Assembly (NCBI RefSeq): GCF_000518265.1
Contig: NZ_JADG01000012.1
Span: 248,001 to 312,000, forward strand
Length of the DNA stretch: 64,000 nt
Origin: Actinomadura oligospora ATCC 43269
GTDB lineage: Bacteria > Actinomycetota > Actinomycetes > Streptosporangiales > Streptosporangiaceae
Direction of reading: 5' to 3'
The notes beneath the pieces were generated by a model, which made no database searches, had not been told where the DNA came from, and worked only from the letters and a program-made list of their open reading frames with translations. Position numbers and translations under genes: made by a program. Positions 23,949 to 32,887 of the stretch are shown here, piece by piece; position 1 is the stretch's first letter, and every line of letters starts with the position of its first letter.

Positions 23949-24662
23949 ATGAGCGCGAACGGTGAGCGGCTCCGCGACCCGCGGCAGCGGGCGGAACGGG
24001 CCACGCGGATCCTCGACGTCGCGGGCGAGCTGCTGCTCCGGCACGGCTACCGGCGGGTGACGATCGACGACGTCGCCGCCGAGGCGGCCATCGGCAAGGG
24101 CACCGTCTACCTGCACTGGAAGACCCGCGAGCAGCTGTTCCGCGCGGTCTTCGCCCGCGAGGTCCTGTTCGCGATGGACGAGCTGCGCCAGGCCATCGAG
24201 GACGACGCGCGCACCTGCCTCCTGCACCGCTTCGCGTCCACGTACTACCTGGCCATCGCGGGCCGTCCGCTGCTCCGCCGGTTCCTGCTCGGCGACCCGG
24301 ACCTGCTCGGCAAGCTGACCAGCTCCCCCGACGGCGACCGCGACGCCCGGCACGGCGAGGTCGCGCGGGGCTACTTCGCCCTCCTCACCGAGCACGGCAT
24401 GCTGCGGGACGACCTGTCCGCCGCCGAGACCGGCCACGCCTACCAGGCGACGTTCGAGGGCTTCCTCCGCGCCGGGTCCACCCCCGCCGCGCCGTCCCCC
24501 GAGCAGCAGGCGGACCTTCTCGCCCGGACCGTCCAGCGCGCCTTCGAGAGCGACACCGGCGTCCCCGACGGCACCGCCGAGCAGGTCGCCGCCGCCATGA
24601 TCGGCCTGCTCAGCGACCTCATCACCGCCGACCGGGACGCCTTCGGGATTCCCCGCCCCTGA
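23949..24662 (+). CDS. TetR-family transcriptional regulator
   Basis: 237 residues from ATG 23949; an alternative GTG at 23940 adds three residues. HTH at about residues 18-62 (ATRILDVAGELLLRHGYRRVTIDDVAAEAAIGKGTVYLHW). The C-terminal half is longer than in the smallest TetRs and has helical ligand-pocket character (YYLAIAGRPLLRRFLL). It is divergent from the FAD monooxygenase and most likely controls it through the two intergenic inverted repeats. No Shine-Dalgarno sequence is evident, so the transcript may be leaderless. Confidence 0.88.
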   Translation: MSANGERLRDPRQRAERATRILDVAGELLLRHGYRRVTIDDVAAEAAIGKGTVYLHWKTREQLFRAVFAREVLFAMDELRQAIEDDARTCLLHRFASTYYLAIAGRPLLRRFLLGDPDLLGKLTSSPDGDRDARHGEVARGYFALLTEHGMLRDDLSAAETGHAYQATFEGFLRAGSTPAAPSPEQQADLLARTVQRAFESDTGVPDGTAEQVAAAMIGLLSDLITADRDAFGIPRP

Positions 24663-24740
24663 CCCCGCCGAGAGTCCGAATCACTCCACTTTCGCTGTAT
24701 TTCATCGCACCTGTAGCGCTTGGCGTAGGTTGACGCACAG

Positions 24741-24767
24741 GCCCCAAGTCGCTTGTCTTGGGGCTTT
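24741..24767 (+). terminator. U-tailed hairpin in leader of secreted protease
   Basis: GCCCCAAG and CTTGGGGC form a perfect 8-bp stem with an 8-nt loop, followed by TTT. It lies 79 bp after the TetR stop and 42 bp before the protease GTG, so it is either the TetR terminator or an attenuator inside the protease leader. Confidence 0.65.
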
Positions 24768-24808
24768 CATCACGGCTGTTACCGATTCCCTCGACGGAAG
24801 GCCCGTTG

Positions 24809-25870
24809 GTGCGTCCCTCCCAGATCCGGCTCCTCCTCGCGGGCGGCGCCGCAGGCGTGCTCGCCCTCGGCGGCGGGGTGGCCTACGCCGCCATCGGCTC
24901 CTCCACCCACGACGCCGGGAAGGTCGCGGCGCGGACCCCGGCCGGACCGGACATCGTCTCCAAGGACTTCGGCTCCGGCATGTCCGCGCAGGCGTCCTTC
25001 GACCCGTCCAAGCTGAAGCTGAGCCCGATGCCCGAGCCCGCCCCGGCCGCTCAGTCCGGCGTCCAGGCGGACGCGGCGGACACGCGGTCGCTCAGCCTCG
25101 ACGGCGCCCTGCCGGAGAACACGCCCGACGCGTTCAACGCCAAGGGAACGGTCAACGCCGCCAGCTCCAGCGCGAAGATCTGGACGCGGCACGGCAAGGC
25201 CCCCGCGCGCACCATCGGACGCCTCGTCGCCACCGACGACCGCGTGACGGGCCACTTCTGCACGGCGACGGTCATCACCTCGCACAACAAGTCCACCCTC
25301 TGGACGGCCGGGCACTGCGTCCACAAGGGCAGGGGCGGCACGAACGGCTTCTACCGGTACTACGCGTTCCAGCCCGACCTCAACGGGACCAAGAGCCTCG
25401 GCACCTGGTACCTGTCCACCCTCCGGGTCATGTCGCCCTGGGCCAACGGCGGAGACCAGCGGTACGACTTCGCCGCCTTCACCGTCCAGAAGCACGGCCG
25501 GACCGCGATCCAGTCGGTGACCGGCGCGCAGGGCGTGAGCTTCGGCTACAAGCACCGCAAGTACCCGTTCCGGACGTTCGGCTACCCGGGCGTCCTCCTG
25601 CCGTCCGGCAAGAAGCTGCACAGCCCGCCGAACCGGCTCTACTACTGCTCGGGGACCAGCTTCGCCTCCCGGTACCCGACCGGCGGGCTCGGCATCCTCT
25701 GCACCATGGGCAACGGCGCGAGCGGCGGCCCCTGGCTGTACGGGATGAAGAGCAACGGCGTCGGACGCGTCGCGGGCATCAACAGCACGCACATGACCGC
25801 GACGCGGCAGATGAACTCGCCGTACCTCGGATCCGCCGCGATCAAGCTCTACAAGGCCACCCAGGGCTGA
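24809..25870 (+). CDS. Secreted trypsin-like serine peptidase
   Basis: 353 residues from GTG 24809, chosen because GGAAGG lies 7 nt upstream and the signal peptide (IRLLLAGGAAGVLALGGGVAYA) then has a normal length. A proregion-like stretch of about 110 residues precedes the S1-like domain. The catalytic triad is H169 in TAGHC, D220 in RYDFAAF and S305 in GNGASGGPW. Cys in HFCTAT and TAGHC should form the disulfide next to the His. Exported to the cell surface or medium. Probably activated by removal of the propeptide. A hairpin in the leader may control its expression. Confidence 0.88.
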   Translation: MRPSQIRLLLAGGAAGVLALGGGVAYAAIGSSTHDAGKVAARTPAGPDIVSKDFGSGMSAQASFDPSKLKLSPMPEPAPAAQSGVQADAADTRSLSLDGALPENTPDAFNAKGTVNAASSSAKIWTRHGKAPARTIGRLVATDDRVTGHFCTATVITSHNKSTLWTAGHCVHKGRGGTNGFYRYYAFQPDLNGTKSLGTWYLSTLRVMSPWANGGDQRYDFAAFTVQKHGRTAIQSVTGAQGVSFGYKHRKYPFRTFGYPGVLLPSGKKLHSPPNRLYYCSGTSFASRYPTGGLGILCTMGNGASGGPWLYGMKSNGVGRVAGINSTHMTATRQMNSPYLGSAAIKLYKATQG

Positions 25871-25907
25871 CCGTCCCGGGTGGCCCGGAGCGCCACCCAG
25901 GGCTGAC
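25856..25907. repeat. 16-bp direct repeat spanning protease stop codon
   Basis: GCCACCCAGGGCTGAC occurs at 25856-25871 (including the protease stop codon) and again at 25892-25907. The second copy provides another TGA. It looks like a small local duplication of the gene's end. Confidence 0.75.
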
Positions 25908-25917
25908 GCTCGGGCAA

Positions 25918-25954
25918 GGAGGCCCTCGCCGTCCGGACGGTCGGCGGGGGCCTC
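25918..25954 (+). terminator. Terminator hairpin after serine peptidase
   Basis: GAGGCCC and GGGCCTC pair as the base of a hairpin with a GC-rich interior (CCG...CGG). It lies about 50 bp after the peptidase stop and precedes a fresh promoter region for the aminopeptidase gene at 26057. Confidence 0.55.
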
Positions 25955-26056
25955 GCGTTCCGGCATTCCGCGTTCGGAAAATGACCCAATCGTGATCTCT
26001 CCCGGAGATCATCTCCGTGTCCCCGCAGACCCCCCATCCTCAGGAGTCCCCTCACC

Positions 26057-27559
26057 GTGACCCGTTTGGGCCGCACGGCGGGATTCGCCGCGGCCGCCGC
26101 CCTGGTGGCGGCGGTGCCGCTGGTCTCCACGCCGGCGCAGGCCGCGTCCCCCGCCAAGATCACCTGGAAGCCGTGCGCGGACGACCGCTCCGCGCAGTGC
26201 GGCACCCTCTCCGTCCTCATCGACAGGGCCCACCCCAAGCTCGGCAGGATCAAGCTCGCCGTGGCACGGGCGAAGGCCACCGACCCCAGGCACCGGCTCG
26301 GAACGATCTTTGTGAACCCGGGCGGGCCGGGCGGGTCGGGCATCGACTTCGTGCTCGACCGCGCCGGGCTGTCCGGCCAGATCCGCAAGCAGTACGACAT
26401 CGTCGGGTTCGACCCGCGCGGCGTCGGCGGGAGCCATCCCGTCAAGTGCGGGAAGCTCGGCAAGGCCCCCGCGCTGTACCCGAAGAACCAGTCCGAGTTC
26501 GGCAAGCTCACGGCCTACCAGCGCGCGCTGTACAAGGCGTGCCGCAAGAACACCGGCCCCATGTACGACCACATGGGCGCCACCGACTTCGCGCGGGACA
26601 TGGACGCCGTCCGCGCGGCGCTCGGCGAGAAGAAGATCGGTTACTACGGCGTCTCGTACGGCACCTGGCTCGGGCAGCGGTACGCCGAGCTGTTCCCGGG
26701 CCGCGTCAGGTCCCTGGTCGTGGACGGCACGATGGACCACACCGTCGCGGGAGCGACGCGGTTCACCATGGACGAGTCCCGCGGCCTCGAAGCGGCCTAC
26801 GGGCAGTTCGCGCGCTGGTGCCCGACCTCGAAGTACTGCGCCCTCCGCGGCAAGAACCCGTGGAAGGTGCTGGACGGGCTGATGAAGCGGGCCTCGGCGG
26901 GCACGCTGCACGACATCGACTCGTCCAGGATCAGGCTCACCCCGGCCGGGATCACGCAGATGGTCCGCCAGACCATGTACGACCCGATCGCGTGGAACGA
27001 GCTGAGCGAGGAGTTCGCCTACCTGTCCAAGCAGAAGGTCCGCAAGGTCTCCAGCGCGCGGGCCAAGGCGTCCCCGGACGGCCGGTTCGCCGGGATCATG
27101 TGCTCCGACTGGACGTTCCCGGTCCGCGACTTCACAGACCTCTCGGCCCTGTGGAAGGCGAACCGGAAGGCCGCCCCGCACCTCGGGACGAGCCCGCTCG
27201 GGTATGAGGCGGTCGTCGCGTGCCTGGGCCGTCCGCGCGGGGCCGACCGGCAGCGTCCGGCCCGGATCGCGCCTTCTGTGCCCGTCATGGTGATCGGTGG
27301 CGTCGGTGACCCGGCGACCGTCTATCCCTGGGCGCAGAGCGTGACCCGGCAGGTCCGGACCGCGTCCCTGCTGACCTACCAGGGCACGGGCCACGGCGTG
27401 TACGGGCTGAGCAAGTGCGTCCGCACGTCGGTGGACGCGTTCGTGCTGTCCGGGAAGCGTCCGGCCTCCGGTGCGCGCTGCCCGGCCGTCATGCCGGACT
27501 ACAACGCGCAGAACCAGCGCCGCGTCCCGCGTGACTCGCGGGAGCCGCTGCGCTACTAG
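26057..27559 (+). CDS. Secreted alpha/beta-hydrolase, tripeptidyl aminopeptidase type
   Basis: 500 residues from GTG 26057 with CAGGAG upstream. The signal peptide ends VSTPAQAA near residue 30. The oxyanion region NPGGPGGSGI and DPRGVGGS come first. The nucleophile is S200 in YGVSYGTW, the acid D418 in GGVGDPATV and the base H446 in GTGHGVYG. This order and the C-terminal TAP-like domain match the Streptomyces tripeptidyl aminopeptidase/SlpD-E group, which removes N-terminal peptides from secreted proteins. It lies next to another secreted peptidase, separated by terminators at both ends. Confidence 0.9.
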   Translation: MTRLGRTAGFAAAAALVAAVPLVSTPAQAASPAKITWKPCADDRSAQCGTLSVLIDRAHPKLGRIKLAVARAKATDPRHRLGTIFVNPGGPGGSGIDFVLDRAGLSGQIRKQYDIVGFDPRGVGGSHPVKCGKLGKAPALYPKNQSEFGKLTAYQRALYKACRKNTGPMYDHMGATDFARDMDAVRAALGEKKIGYYGVSYGTWLGQRYAELFPGRVRSLVVDGTMDHTVAGATRFTMDESRGLEAAYGQFARWCPTSKYCALRGKNPWKVLDGLMKRASAGTLHDIDSSRIRLTPAGITQMVRQTMYDPIAWNELSEEFAYLSKQKVRKVSSARAKASPDGRFAGIMCSDWTFPVRDFTDLSALWKANRKAAPHLGTSPLGYEAVVACLGRPRGADRQRPARIAPSVPVMVIGGVGDPATVYPWAQSVTRQVRTASLLTYQGTGHGVYGLSKCVRTSVDAFVLSGKRPASGARCPAVMPDYNAQNQRRVPRDSREPLRY

Positions 27560-27606
27560 CCGCGCCACTTGCGGAAGCCGCCTCCAGGCGGGTCCCGGCG
27601 CTCCCT

Positions 27607-27639
27607 GAGCCCCCGGCCGGATCCTTCGGCCGGGGGCTC
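27607..27639 (+). terminator. Intrinsic terminator after aminopeptidase gene
   Basis: GAGCCCCCGGCCG and its exact complement give a 13-bp stem with a 7-nt loop, followed by TCTCCTTGT. It is among the strongest terminators in the window. Confidence 0.85.
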
Positions 27640-27712
27640 TCCTTGTCCATATGCGTCCATTTGCACCTATATCCGATTGCGCCCGTCACGCGGCATCCGC
27701 CAGGCTCGTGGG

Positions 27713-28258
27713 ATGACCATGGAAGAGCTTCTCGAACTGGAGCTACGCGGCGAACTCCCGAAATTCGTGCTGTTCTGGGGCGGGACGCAGCCGAAGGGCT
27801 GCCTGAGCCAGTGGTACCCGTCGCCGTTCACCGTGGACGGCGTGGAGTACCCGACCGCCGAGCACTTCATGATGTGCGAGAAGGCGCGGCTCTTCGGCGA
27901 CGAGGCGTCCGTCCGCGAGATCCTCGCGTCCCCGGACCCGGGCCGCGCCAAGGCGTTCGGACGGAAGGTCCGCGGGTTCGACGAGGACGCCTGGCTCGAG
28001 AACCGCTACGACATCGTCCGGCGCGGCAGCGTCGCCAAGTTCGCGGCCGACCCGGACCTGCGCGGCTACCTGATGTCCACGGGCGGGAAGGTGCTGGTCG
28101 AGGCCAGCCCGCAGGACCGCGTCTGGGGCATCGGCTACGACGAGTTCGCCCCGCAGGCGGTGCGCCCGTCCCAGTGGCGCGGCCTGAACCTGCTGGGCTT
28201 CGCCCTCATGGACGCCCGCGACGAACTCCGCCGCACCCAGCTCGACCGCCCCTCCTGA
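27713..28258 (+). CDS. NADAR-domain protein (YbiA/DUF1768)
   Basis: 181 residues; ATG 27713 or ATG 27719 could start it. The NADAR fold is clear: VLFWGGTQPKGCLSQWYPSPF, then YPTAEHFMMCEKARLFGD, GRKVRGFDEDAWLENRYDIVRRG and SPQDRVWGIGYDE near the end. Family members cleave ADP-ribose or riboflavin-intermediate N-glycosidic bonds, and some remove ADP-ribose from modified guanosine in DNA. The catalytic Glu/Trp/Asp residues appear intact. No toxin-like neighbour (such as DarT) is adjacent, so a metabolite-repair role is more likely. Confidence 0.9.
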   Translation: MTMEELLELELRGELPKFVLFWGGTQPKGCLSQWYPSPFTVDGVEYPTAEHFMMCEKARLFGDEASVREILASPDPGRAKAFGRKVRGFDEDAWLENRYDIVRRGSVAKFAADPDLRGYLMSTGGKVLVEASPQDRVWGIGYDEFAPQAVRPSQWRGLNLLGFALMDARDELRRTQLDRPS

Positions 28259-28339
28259 TCTCGGGAGCGGAAGGAACGGCCACGGAGGAACGGTCGCGGA
28301 GGGACGCAGCATCGGACGGCCTCCGTTACCGTCAGGGGC

Positions 28340-29551
28340 GTGCCACTCCGAAGCGTCCTGACCGCCGCCAAGCCCGCCAAACCGGCCCGCCCCCGGCTCA
28401 GCCCGGGACGGCTCGTGGTGTCGGGGATGGCCGCCGTCCTGCTCCTGACGTTCGCGGCGTCGATCACGGTCGGCTGGTACTTCTCGGGCGTGGCCACCCA
28501 GGTCGAGCACGGGCGCGCCCACGACCTGCTGGTCCGTGCCGTCGGTGACGGGACGGTCACCCTCCCCCGGACGGACGAGACCGAACGGCCCGGCGTCTTC
28601 GCCCTGGAATGGACGTGGCACGGCACGCCCGGCCGGGCGATCCTCGGCGACGTGATCAAGAACGGCGAGAAGATCGCCGGGGTGGACACCGGGACGGTCG
28701 TCCGCAAGGTGGTGTCGGTCCAGTCCGGGAAGCTGGTGCCGAGGGTCGAGGCCGCGATCGACCACTGGGTCTACGCGGGCGACCCGAAGAAGGCGCTCGG
28801 CCTGGACTTCCAGGACGTCACCTATCCCTCGCAGCTGGGCGCGATGCCCGCGTGGCTGCTGCCCGGCCGGACGAAGAACTCCACGTGGGTGATCGCCGTC
28901 CACGGCCGCAACGCCGACCGCGCCGAGACGTTCCGGGTGATGAGGACCGTCCACGACAGCGGCATGCCGATGCTGTCGATCGCGTACCGGAACGACGAGC
29001 ACGCCCCGTCCCCGCCGCACGGCCGGAACCTGCTCGGCTCGAAGGAGTGGAACGACGTCGCGTCCGCGATCGCCTACGCCCGCTCGCAGGGCGCGACCGG
29101 CGTCGTCCTGTACGGATGGTCGATGGGCGGGTCGATGGTGATGTCCGCGCTGCGGCACGCGCCGGACCCCTCGTTCGTCCACGGCGTCGTCCTGGACTCG
29201 CCCGTCCTGGACTGGAAGGCCACGCTCCGCAAGCAGGGCGCGTCGCGCGGCCTCCCGGGCGCCGAGACCGGCGTCGCGATGCGGATGCTGAACTGGCGTT
29301 ACGACATCGACCTCGGCGCCCTGGACATGCGCCCGTTCGCGTCGAAGCTGAAGGCCCCGGTGCTGCTCTTCACGGCCGGGCAGGACGGCATGGTCGACAA
29401 CGGCCCGTCCCTGGAGTTCGCGCGGAAGGCCCCCGCCGGGCTGGTCACGCACGTCTCCGAGGCGAACGCCGACCACACCGAGGCGTGGAACGTCGACTCG
29501 GCCGCGTACGAGCGCGCCCTGTCGGGCTTCCTCGGGAAGATCGCTTCGTGA
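28340..29551 (+). CDS. Membrane-anchored alpha/beta hydrolase
   Basis: 403 residues from GTG 28340. A basic N-terminus precedes one membrane helix at about 24-48 ([25 protein letters not shown]); the catalytic domain is outside. The nucleophile elbow is GWSMGG with S261, the acid is D349 in AGQDGMVD and the base is H379 in ADHTEAW. A loop [18 protein letters not shown] forms the oxyanion region. It belongs to the BAAT/dienelactone-hydrolase-like group of exported peptidases or esterases. It overlaps the next gene by 4 bp (GTGA). Confidence 0.85.
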   Translation: MPLRSVLTAAKPAKPARPRLSPGRLVVSGMAAVLLLTFAASITVGWYFSGVATQVEHGRAHDLLVRAVGDGTVTLPRTDETERPGVFALEWTWHGTPGRAILGDVIKNGEKIAGVDTGTVVRKVVSVQSGKLVPRVEAAIDHWVYAGDPKKALGLDFQDVTYPSQLGAMPAWLLPGRTKNSTWVIAVHGRNADRAETFRVMRTVHDSGMPMLSIAYRNDEHAPSPPHGRNLLGSKEWNDVASAIAYARSQGATGVVLYGWSMGGSMVMSALRHAPDPSFVHGVVLDSPVLDWKATLRKQGASRGLPGAETGVAMRMLNWRYDIDLGALDMRPFASKLKAPVLLFTAGQDGMVDNGPSLEFARKAPAGLVTHVSEANADHTEAWNVDSAAYERALSGFLGKIAS

Positions 29552-29880
29552 CCGTCCTGCGCTCCCTGGCGCTGTTCGCGCTGGCCGCGGTCGCCGAGAT
29601 CGGCGGCGCGTGGCTGGTCTGGCAGGGCGTCCGCGAACACCGCGGCGTCGCCTGGATCGGCGCGGGCGTGATCGCGCTCGGCCTGTACGGCTTCGTCGCC
29701 ACCCTCCAGCCGGACGCCCACTTCGGCCGCATCCTCGCCGCGTACGGTGGCGTCTTCGTGGCGGGCTCGCTCGCGTGGGGCATGCTCGTGGACGGCTTCC
29801 GCCCCGACCGCTACGACGTCCTCGGCGCTCTGGTCTGCCTGGCCGGGGTCGCCGTCATCATGTACGCCCCCCGCTCCTGA
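29548..29880 (+). CDS. YnfA family membrane protein (UPF0060)
   Basis: 110 residues from GTG 29548, overlapping the hydrolase stop. Four hydrophobic helices: [59 protein letters not shown] and [17 protein letters not shown]. The pattern [10 protein letters not shown] and [11 protein letters not shown] matches YnfA, an SMR-related family implicated in small-molecule export. It is probably an inner-membrane four-TM protein acting as a dimer. The coupling with the hydrolase may only reflect co-expression. Confidence 0.9.
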   Translation: MTVLRSLALFALAAVAEIGGAWLVWQGVREHRGVAWIGAGVIALGLYGFVATLQPDAHFGRILAAYGGVFVAGSLAWGMLVDGFRPDRYDVLGALVCLAGVAVIMYAPRS

Positions 29881-29982
29881 GCCTAGGCTCCCGGGCCTGG
29901 ACGAGCGCGAGCGCCCTGCCCGGGTGCGCGGACAGGACGCTCGCCGGTCGACCTGTTACGGCCGCCTTCGTTCCTGGACGGA

Positions 29983-30552
29983 TCAGCCGCCCACCCAGGT
30001 GCGGTAGCTGCCGTTGAAGGCGCCCATGACGTCGGCGTACGGACGGTAGTAGTGCCGGTTGCCCGTGTAGTAGAAGGTGTACTGGCTCTTGGCCAGCACG
30101 GACGCCCAGGTGCTGCCGTGCGTCAGCGAGCGCTGCCGCCAGCCCTTCATCCGCCAGGTCCGCTTGTTGTAGGTGTACGCGGAGCGGTTGACCCGCGCCG
30201 AGTTGACGTGCAGCCCGTCATAGCACCAGGTCAGGCGGGTCTTCACGTAGATGATCCAGCGTCCGTGCCTGGAGGTCTTGCGGCCCCGCGTCCGCTCGAC
30301 GTAGCGGCAGGACGTGGCGTGGACCGTCCCGCCCGCCGCGTTGGTCATCTGCGGCAGGACGAGCTGCTGCCCCGAGCCGCGCGCCATCTTCTGCGCGGCG
30401 GCCCCGGTCACCGAGCCCCGCTGGACGGTCGTGGCCTCGACGCCGAACCCGTCCGTCCGGGTGGTCGCGCCTGCCGGGAGGGCCGTCCCGGCGACTCCGG
30501 CCACGAGGGCCCCGGACGTGATCGCCACTGCGGCGAACCTTCGCATCTGCAT
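29983..30552 (-). CDS. Secreted protein of unknown function, 189 residues
   Basis: The N-terminal signal peptide MRRFAAVAITSGALVAGVAGTALPAGATT has a basic start and an AxA-type cleavage site near residue 29. The mature part holds Cys pairs (ATSCRYVERTRG and RLTWCYDGL), many aromatic residues and Arg (RSAYTYNKRTWRMKGWRQRS), and ends TYRTWVGG-like. The pattern is a small disulfide-stabilised exported protein, positively charged. I do not recognise the family. Expression unit is single, facing away from YnfA. Confidence 0.7.
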   Translation of the reverse strand: MQMRRFAAVAITSGALVAGVAGTALPAGATTRTDGFGVEATTVQRGSVTGAAAQKMARGSGQQLVLPQMTNAAGGTVHATSCRYVERTRGRKTSRHGRWIIYVKTRLTWCYDGLHVNSARVNRSAYTYNKRTWRMKGWRQRSLTHGSTWASVLAKSQYTFYYTGNRHYYRPYADVMGAFNGSYRTWVGG

Positions 30553-30735
30553 CTCTCCTCGCGTGGGGGGATGGGCGAGTCATGCAGACGATAACGTTCT
30601 TCTGATCGTCCGCGGCCGTGTCGATCCCCACACGAAGAGCGCCGAACCGGGCGGCCCGCCTCCGCGTCTAACGCCCCGCGCCGGAGATCGCCGTCCGAGC
30701 GGACGACCGCCGGACCCCGCCCCCGCCCCCGCCCG

Positions 30736-31023
30736 TCACCGCGACAGCAGGGTGTGGACCTGACGCGGCCTGACCTCGCGCTCGTCGAAGGCGACGGCCT
30801 CTCCCAGCTCCCCGGCCACGGCGGCGAACGCCCCCTGGAACGCCTCCGGGGACTCGAACTCGCCGGTCGTGACGACGGCGTCCCCTTCGGGGGTGACCCA
30901 CGTCTCGGCGCGGACGAACCCCGGCTGCGACGCCAGCACCCCGCGAACCTGGCGTGTGCGCCCGACGAACTCCTCGACGTACTCGGGTGCGGGGTAGTGG
31001 AACGCGACGAAACCCAGCGACAT
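30736..31023 (-). CDS. Antibiotic biosynthesis monooxygenase (ABM) domain protein
   Basis: 95 residues. A single ABM-type ferredoxin-like fold: FVAFHYPAPEYVEEFVGRTRQVRGVLASQPGF, then AETWVTPEGDAVVTTGEFESPEAFQGAF. Such small proteins dimerise and oxidise quinones or other aromatic substrates without cofactors, or act in heme degradation; which one is unclear here. It is divergent from a TetR gene. Two near-identical palindromes in the 98-bp gap suggest strong repression and induction by a small molecule. Confidence 0.8.
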   Translation of the reverse strand: MSLGFVAFHYPAPEYVEEFVGRTRQVRGVLASQPGFVRAETWVTPEGDAVVTTGEFESPEAFQGAFAAVAGELGEAVAFDEREVRPRQVHTLLSR

Positions 31024-31041
31024 GACGGTCCTCCTCCTGCG

Positions 31042-31059
31042 TTATACGATCACGTATAA
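31042..31059. promoter_or_regulatory. TetR operator 1 (perfect)
   Basis: TTATACG and CGTATAA are perfect 7-bp arms with a 4-nt spacer. It is adjacent to the ABM gene start and lies 34 bp centre-to-centre from the second copy. Confidence 0.75.
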
Positions 31060-31074
31060 GTGGAGGCTAGACCC

Positions 31075-31094
31075 GTTATACGGAAGCGTACAAC
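31075..31094. promoter_or_regulatory. TetR operator 2 (one mismatch)
   Basis: GTTATACG and CGTACAAC pair with a single mismatch and the same 4-nt spacer as operator 1, so the two are copies of one recognition site. Their positions cover the divergent promoters of the ABM and TetR genes. Confidence 0.75.
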
Positions 31095-31121
31095 GGGCCG
31101 GACGGTGAGGTGGGCCACACC

Positions 31122-31682
31122 ATGGGAACGCTGCGCACACCGCGCGAGAAATGGGTCGAGCAGGGCCTGCGGACGCTGGCCGAGGGAGGTGTGGACGCCG
31201 TCCGGGTCGAGGCCCTGGCCAAGTCCCTCGGCGTGACCAAGGGCGGGTTCTACGGCTACTTCGCCGACCGCGACGCGCTGCTGACCGAGATGCTGGACGC
31301 CTGGGAGCGCGAGGCCACCGACGACACCCTCGCCCAGAGCGAGCGCGAGGCCAAGGACGTCAAGGACAGGGCCCAGCTCGCCGGAAAGCTCACCTTCTCC
31401 GAACGCCTGCGCCCCATCGACCTGGCGATCCGCGACTGGGCCCGCCGCGACCAGGCCGTCGCCGAGCGCCTCCGCCGCGTGGACAACACGCGCATGGACC
31501 TGCTGCGCGAAGTGATCGGCACCTTCTGCGTCGACCCCGACGAGATCGAGGCCCGCAGCCTCCTGGCCTTCTGTGTGGCCATCGCCAGCCCCTTCCTCAC
31601 CGCCGACCACCCCGGCCGAACCCGCGCCGAGGTCCTGGCCCGCGCCGCCGACCTCCTCCTCGACCGTCCCCCCTCGGCGTAG
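31122..31682 (+). CDS. TetR-family transcriptional regulator
   Basis: 186 residues from ATG 31122, preceded by GAGGTGGG; a GTG at 31110 is an alternative. HTH at about 5-50 (REKWVEQGLRTLAEGGVDAVRVEALAKSLGVTKGGFYGYF). The C-terminal domain is short and matches TetR_C variants in which helices with Arg/Glu pairs (IRDWARRDQAVAERLRRVD) line a pocket. It should bind the two operators at 31042 and 31075 and control itself and the divergent ABM gene. Confidence 0.9.
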   Translation: MGTLRTPREKWVEQGLRTLAEGGVDAVRVEALAKSLGVTKGGFYGYFADRDALLTEMLDAWEREATDDTLAQSEREAKDVKDRAQLAGKLTFSERLRPIDLAIRDWARRDQAVAERLRRVDNTRMDLLREVIGTFCVDPDEIEARSLLAFCVAIASPFLTADHPGRTRAEVLARAADLLLDRPPSA

Positions 31683-31779
31683 GCCGCGTCGAGCGACCCG
31701 TCGAAGATCGGCACTCTGGACGCGTCACCAAGCGTTGTCCCTTCGAACCTCAGGTGGCCCGCAAACGTTAGGACGCGCG

Positions 31780-32724
31780 ATGTATCCCCCCATCGAACCG
31801 CACACCCACGGCATGCTGCCGGTCGGCGACGGCCAGGAGCTCTACTGGGAGGAGTGCGGCAATCCGGACGGCAAGCCCGCGCTGTTCGTCCACGGCGGGC
31901 CGGGAGGCGGCGTGCTGCCGGGCATGCGCCGCTGGTTCGACCCCGACGCGTACCGGATCATCCTGTTCGACCAGCGCGGATGCGGGAAGAGCCGTCCGCA
32001 CGCCGGTGACGTCCACGTCGACCTCGCGGCCAACACCACCGAGCACCTGATCGCCGACATGGAGCGGCTCCGCGCGCACCTCGGCGTCGAGCGGTGGCTG
32101 CTGTTCGGCGGATCCTGGGGCAGCACCCTCACGCTCGCCTACGCCCAGCGGCACCCGGATTCGGTCAGCGAAATCGTGCTACGCGGGGTGTGGCTGCCCG
32201 ACCTGGAAGCCGACACCGCCTGGGCGACCGGCCCGCACGGCGCGGCCCGCCTCTTCCCCGAGGACTACGCGCGCCTCCGCGAATTCATCCCGCACGCCGA
32301 ACGCGACGACCTCACGTCCGCCTACGGACGCCGGTTGAACGACCCCGACCCGTCCGTCCACGTCGCCGCCGCGCGCGCGTGGGGCGCATGGGAGATCGCC
32401 GCGAACACCCTCCTGCCCGTCCCGCCGCCTGAGCTGGACGACGCGACGTACATCGCGTTCGGGCGCATCCTGCAGCACTACTTCAGCCGCCAGTGCTTCC
32501 TGTCCAGGGACGAGCTTCTCGACGGCGTCGACAAGATCCGCCACATCCCGGCCGTCATCGTGAACGGCCGCTACGACATGAAGACCCCGCCCGACGGCGC
32601 GTTCGCCCTCCATCGCGCCTGGCCGGAGGCCGAGTACCACATCGTCGAGGACGCCGGTCACGGCGGATCCGAGCCCGGCACCGCCCAACTGCTCGTCCGC
32701 GCTACGGACCGCTTCCGCAAGTGA
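31780..32724 (+). CDS. pip: Prolyl iminopeptidase
   Basis: 314 residues. The oxyanion-hole motif HGGPGGG is at 38-44 and the nucleophile S112 is in GGSWGSTL, both hallmarks of the S33 family. The acid is probably in YDMKTPPDGAF and the His in EDAGHGGSEPG. It removes N-terminal Pro from peptides in the cytosol (no signal peptide). The chain length and residue order match the Pip monomer. It is followed by a strong terminator, so it is a single-gene unit after the TetR gene. Confidence 0.93.
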   Translation: MYPPIEPHTHGMLPVGDGQELYWEECGNPDGKPALFVHGGPGGGVLPGMRRWFDPDAYRIILFDQRGCGKSRPHAGDVHVDLAANTTEHLIADMERLRAHLGVERWLLFGGSWGSTLTLAYAQRHPDSVSEIVLRGVWLPDLEADTAWATGPHGAARLFPEDYARLREFIPHAERDDLTSAYGRRLNDPDPSVHVAAARAWGAWEIAANTLLPVPPPELDDATYIAFGRILQHYFSRQCFLSRDELLDGVDKIRHIPAVIVNGRYDMKTPPDGAFALHRAWPEAEYHIVEDAGHGGSEPGTAQLLVRATDRFRK

Positions 32725-32728
32725 CATA

Positions 32729-32765
32729 TCGGGCGTGCCGTCCGGCCCCGGAACGGCACGCCCGA
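32729..32765 (+). terminator. Terminator after prolyl iminopeptidase gene
   Basis: TCGGGCGTGCCGT and ACGGCACGCCCGA give a perfect 13-bp stem; CCGG arms inside lengthen it with a one-base bulge. It begins 5 bp after the pip stop and separates pip from the envelope operon that follows. Confidence 0.8.
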
Positions 32766-32887
32766 CACGTCCGTCCGACCATCTCGGCGAAACCTTTCGG
32801 CAACGGAACTCTTCACTCGCAACATGCACCTCTGTAAGCTTTCGCGCGTACTCCGCCCCGTTGTCAGCAATGCGGCCAGGGATAGCG

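Noticed and set aside
24663-24808. c-di-AMP (ydaO-type) riboswitch before the secreted peptidase
   Set aside because: The region is too short and I cannot find the conserved riboswitch elements; only the terminator-like hairpin is supported.
29879-29890. GAGCCTAGGCTC palindrome over the YnfA stop codon
   Set aside because: No loop for a hairpin and no regulator nearby; likely coincidental.
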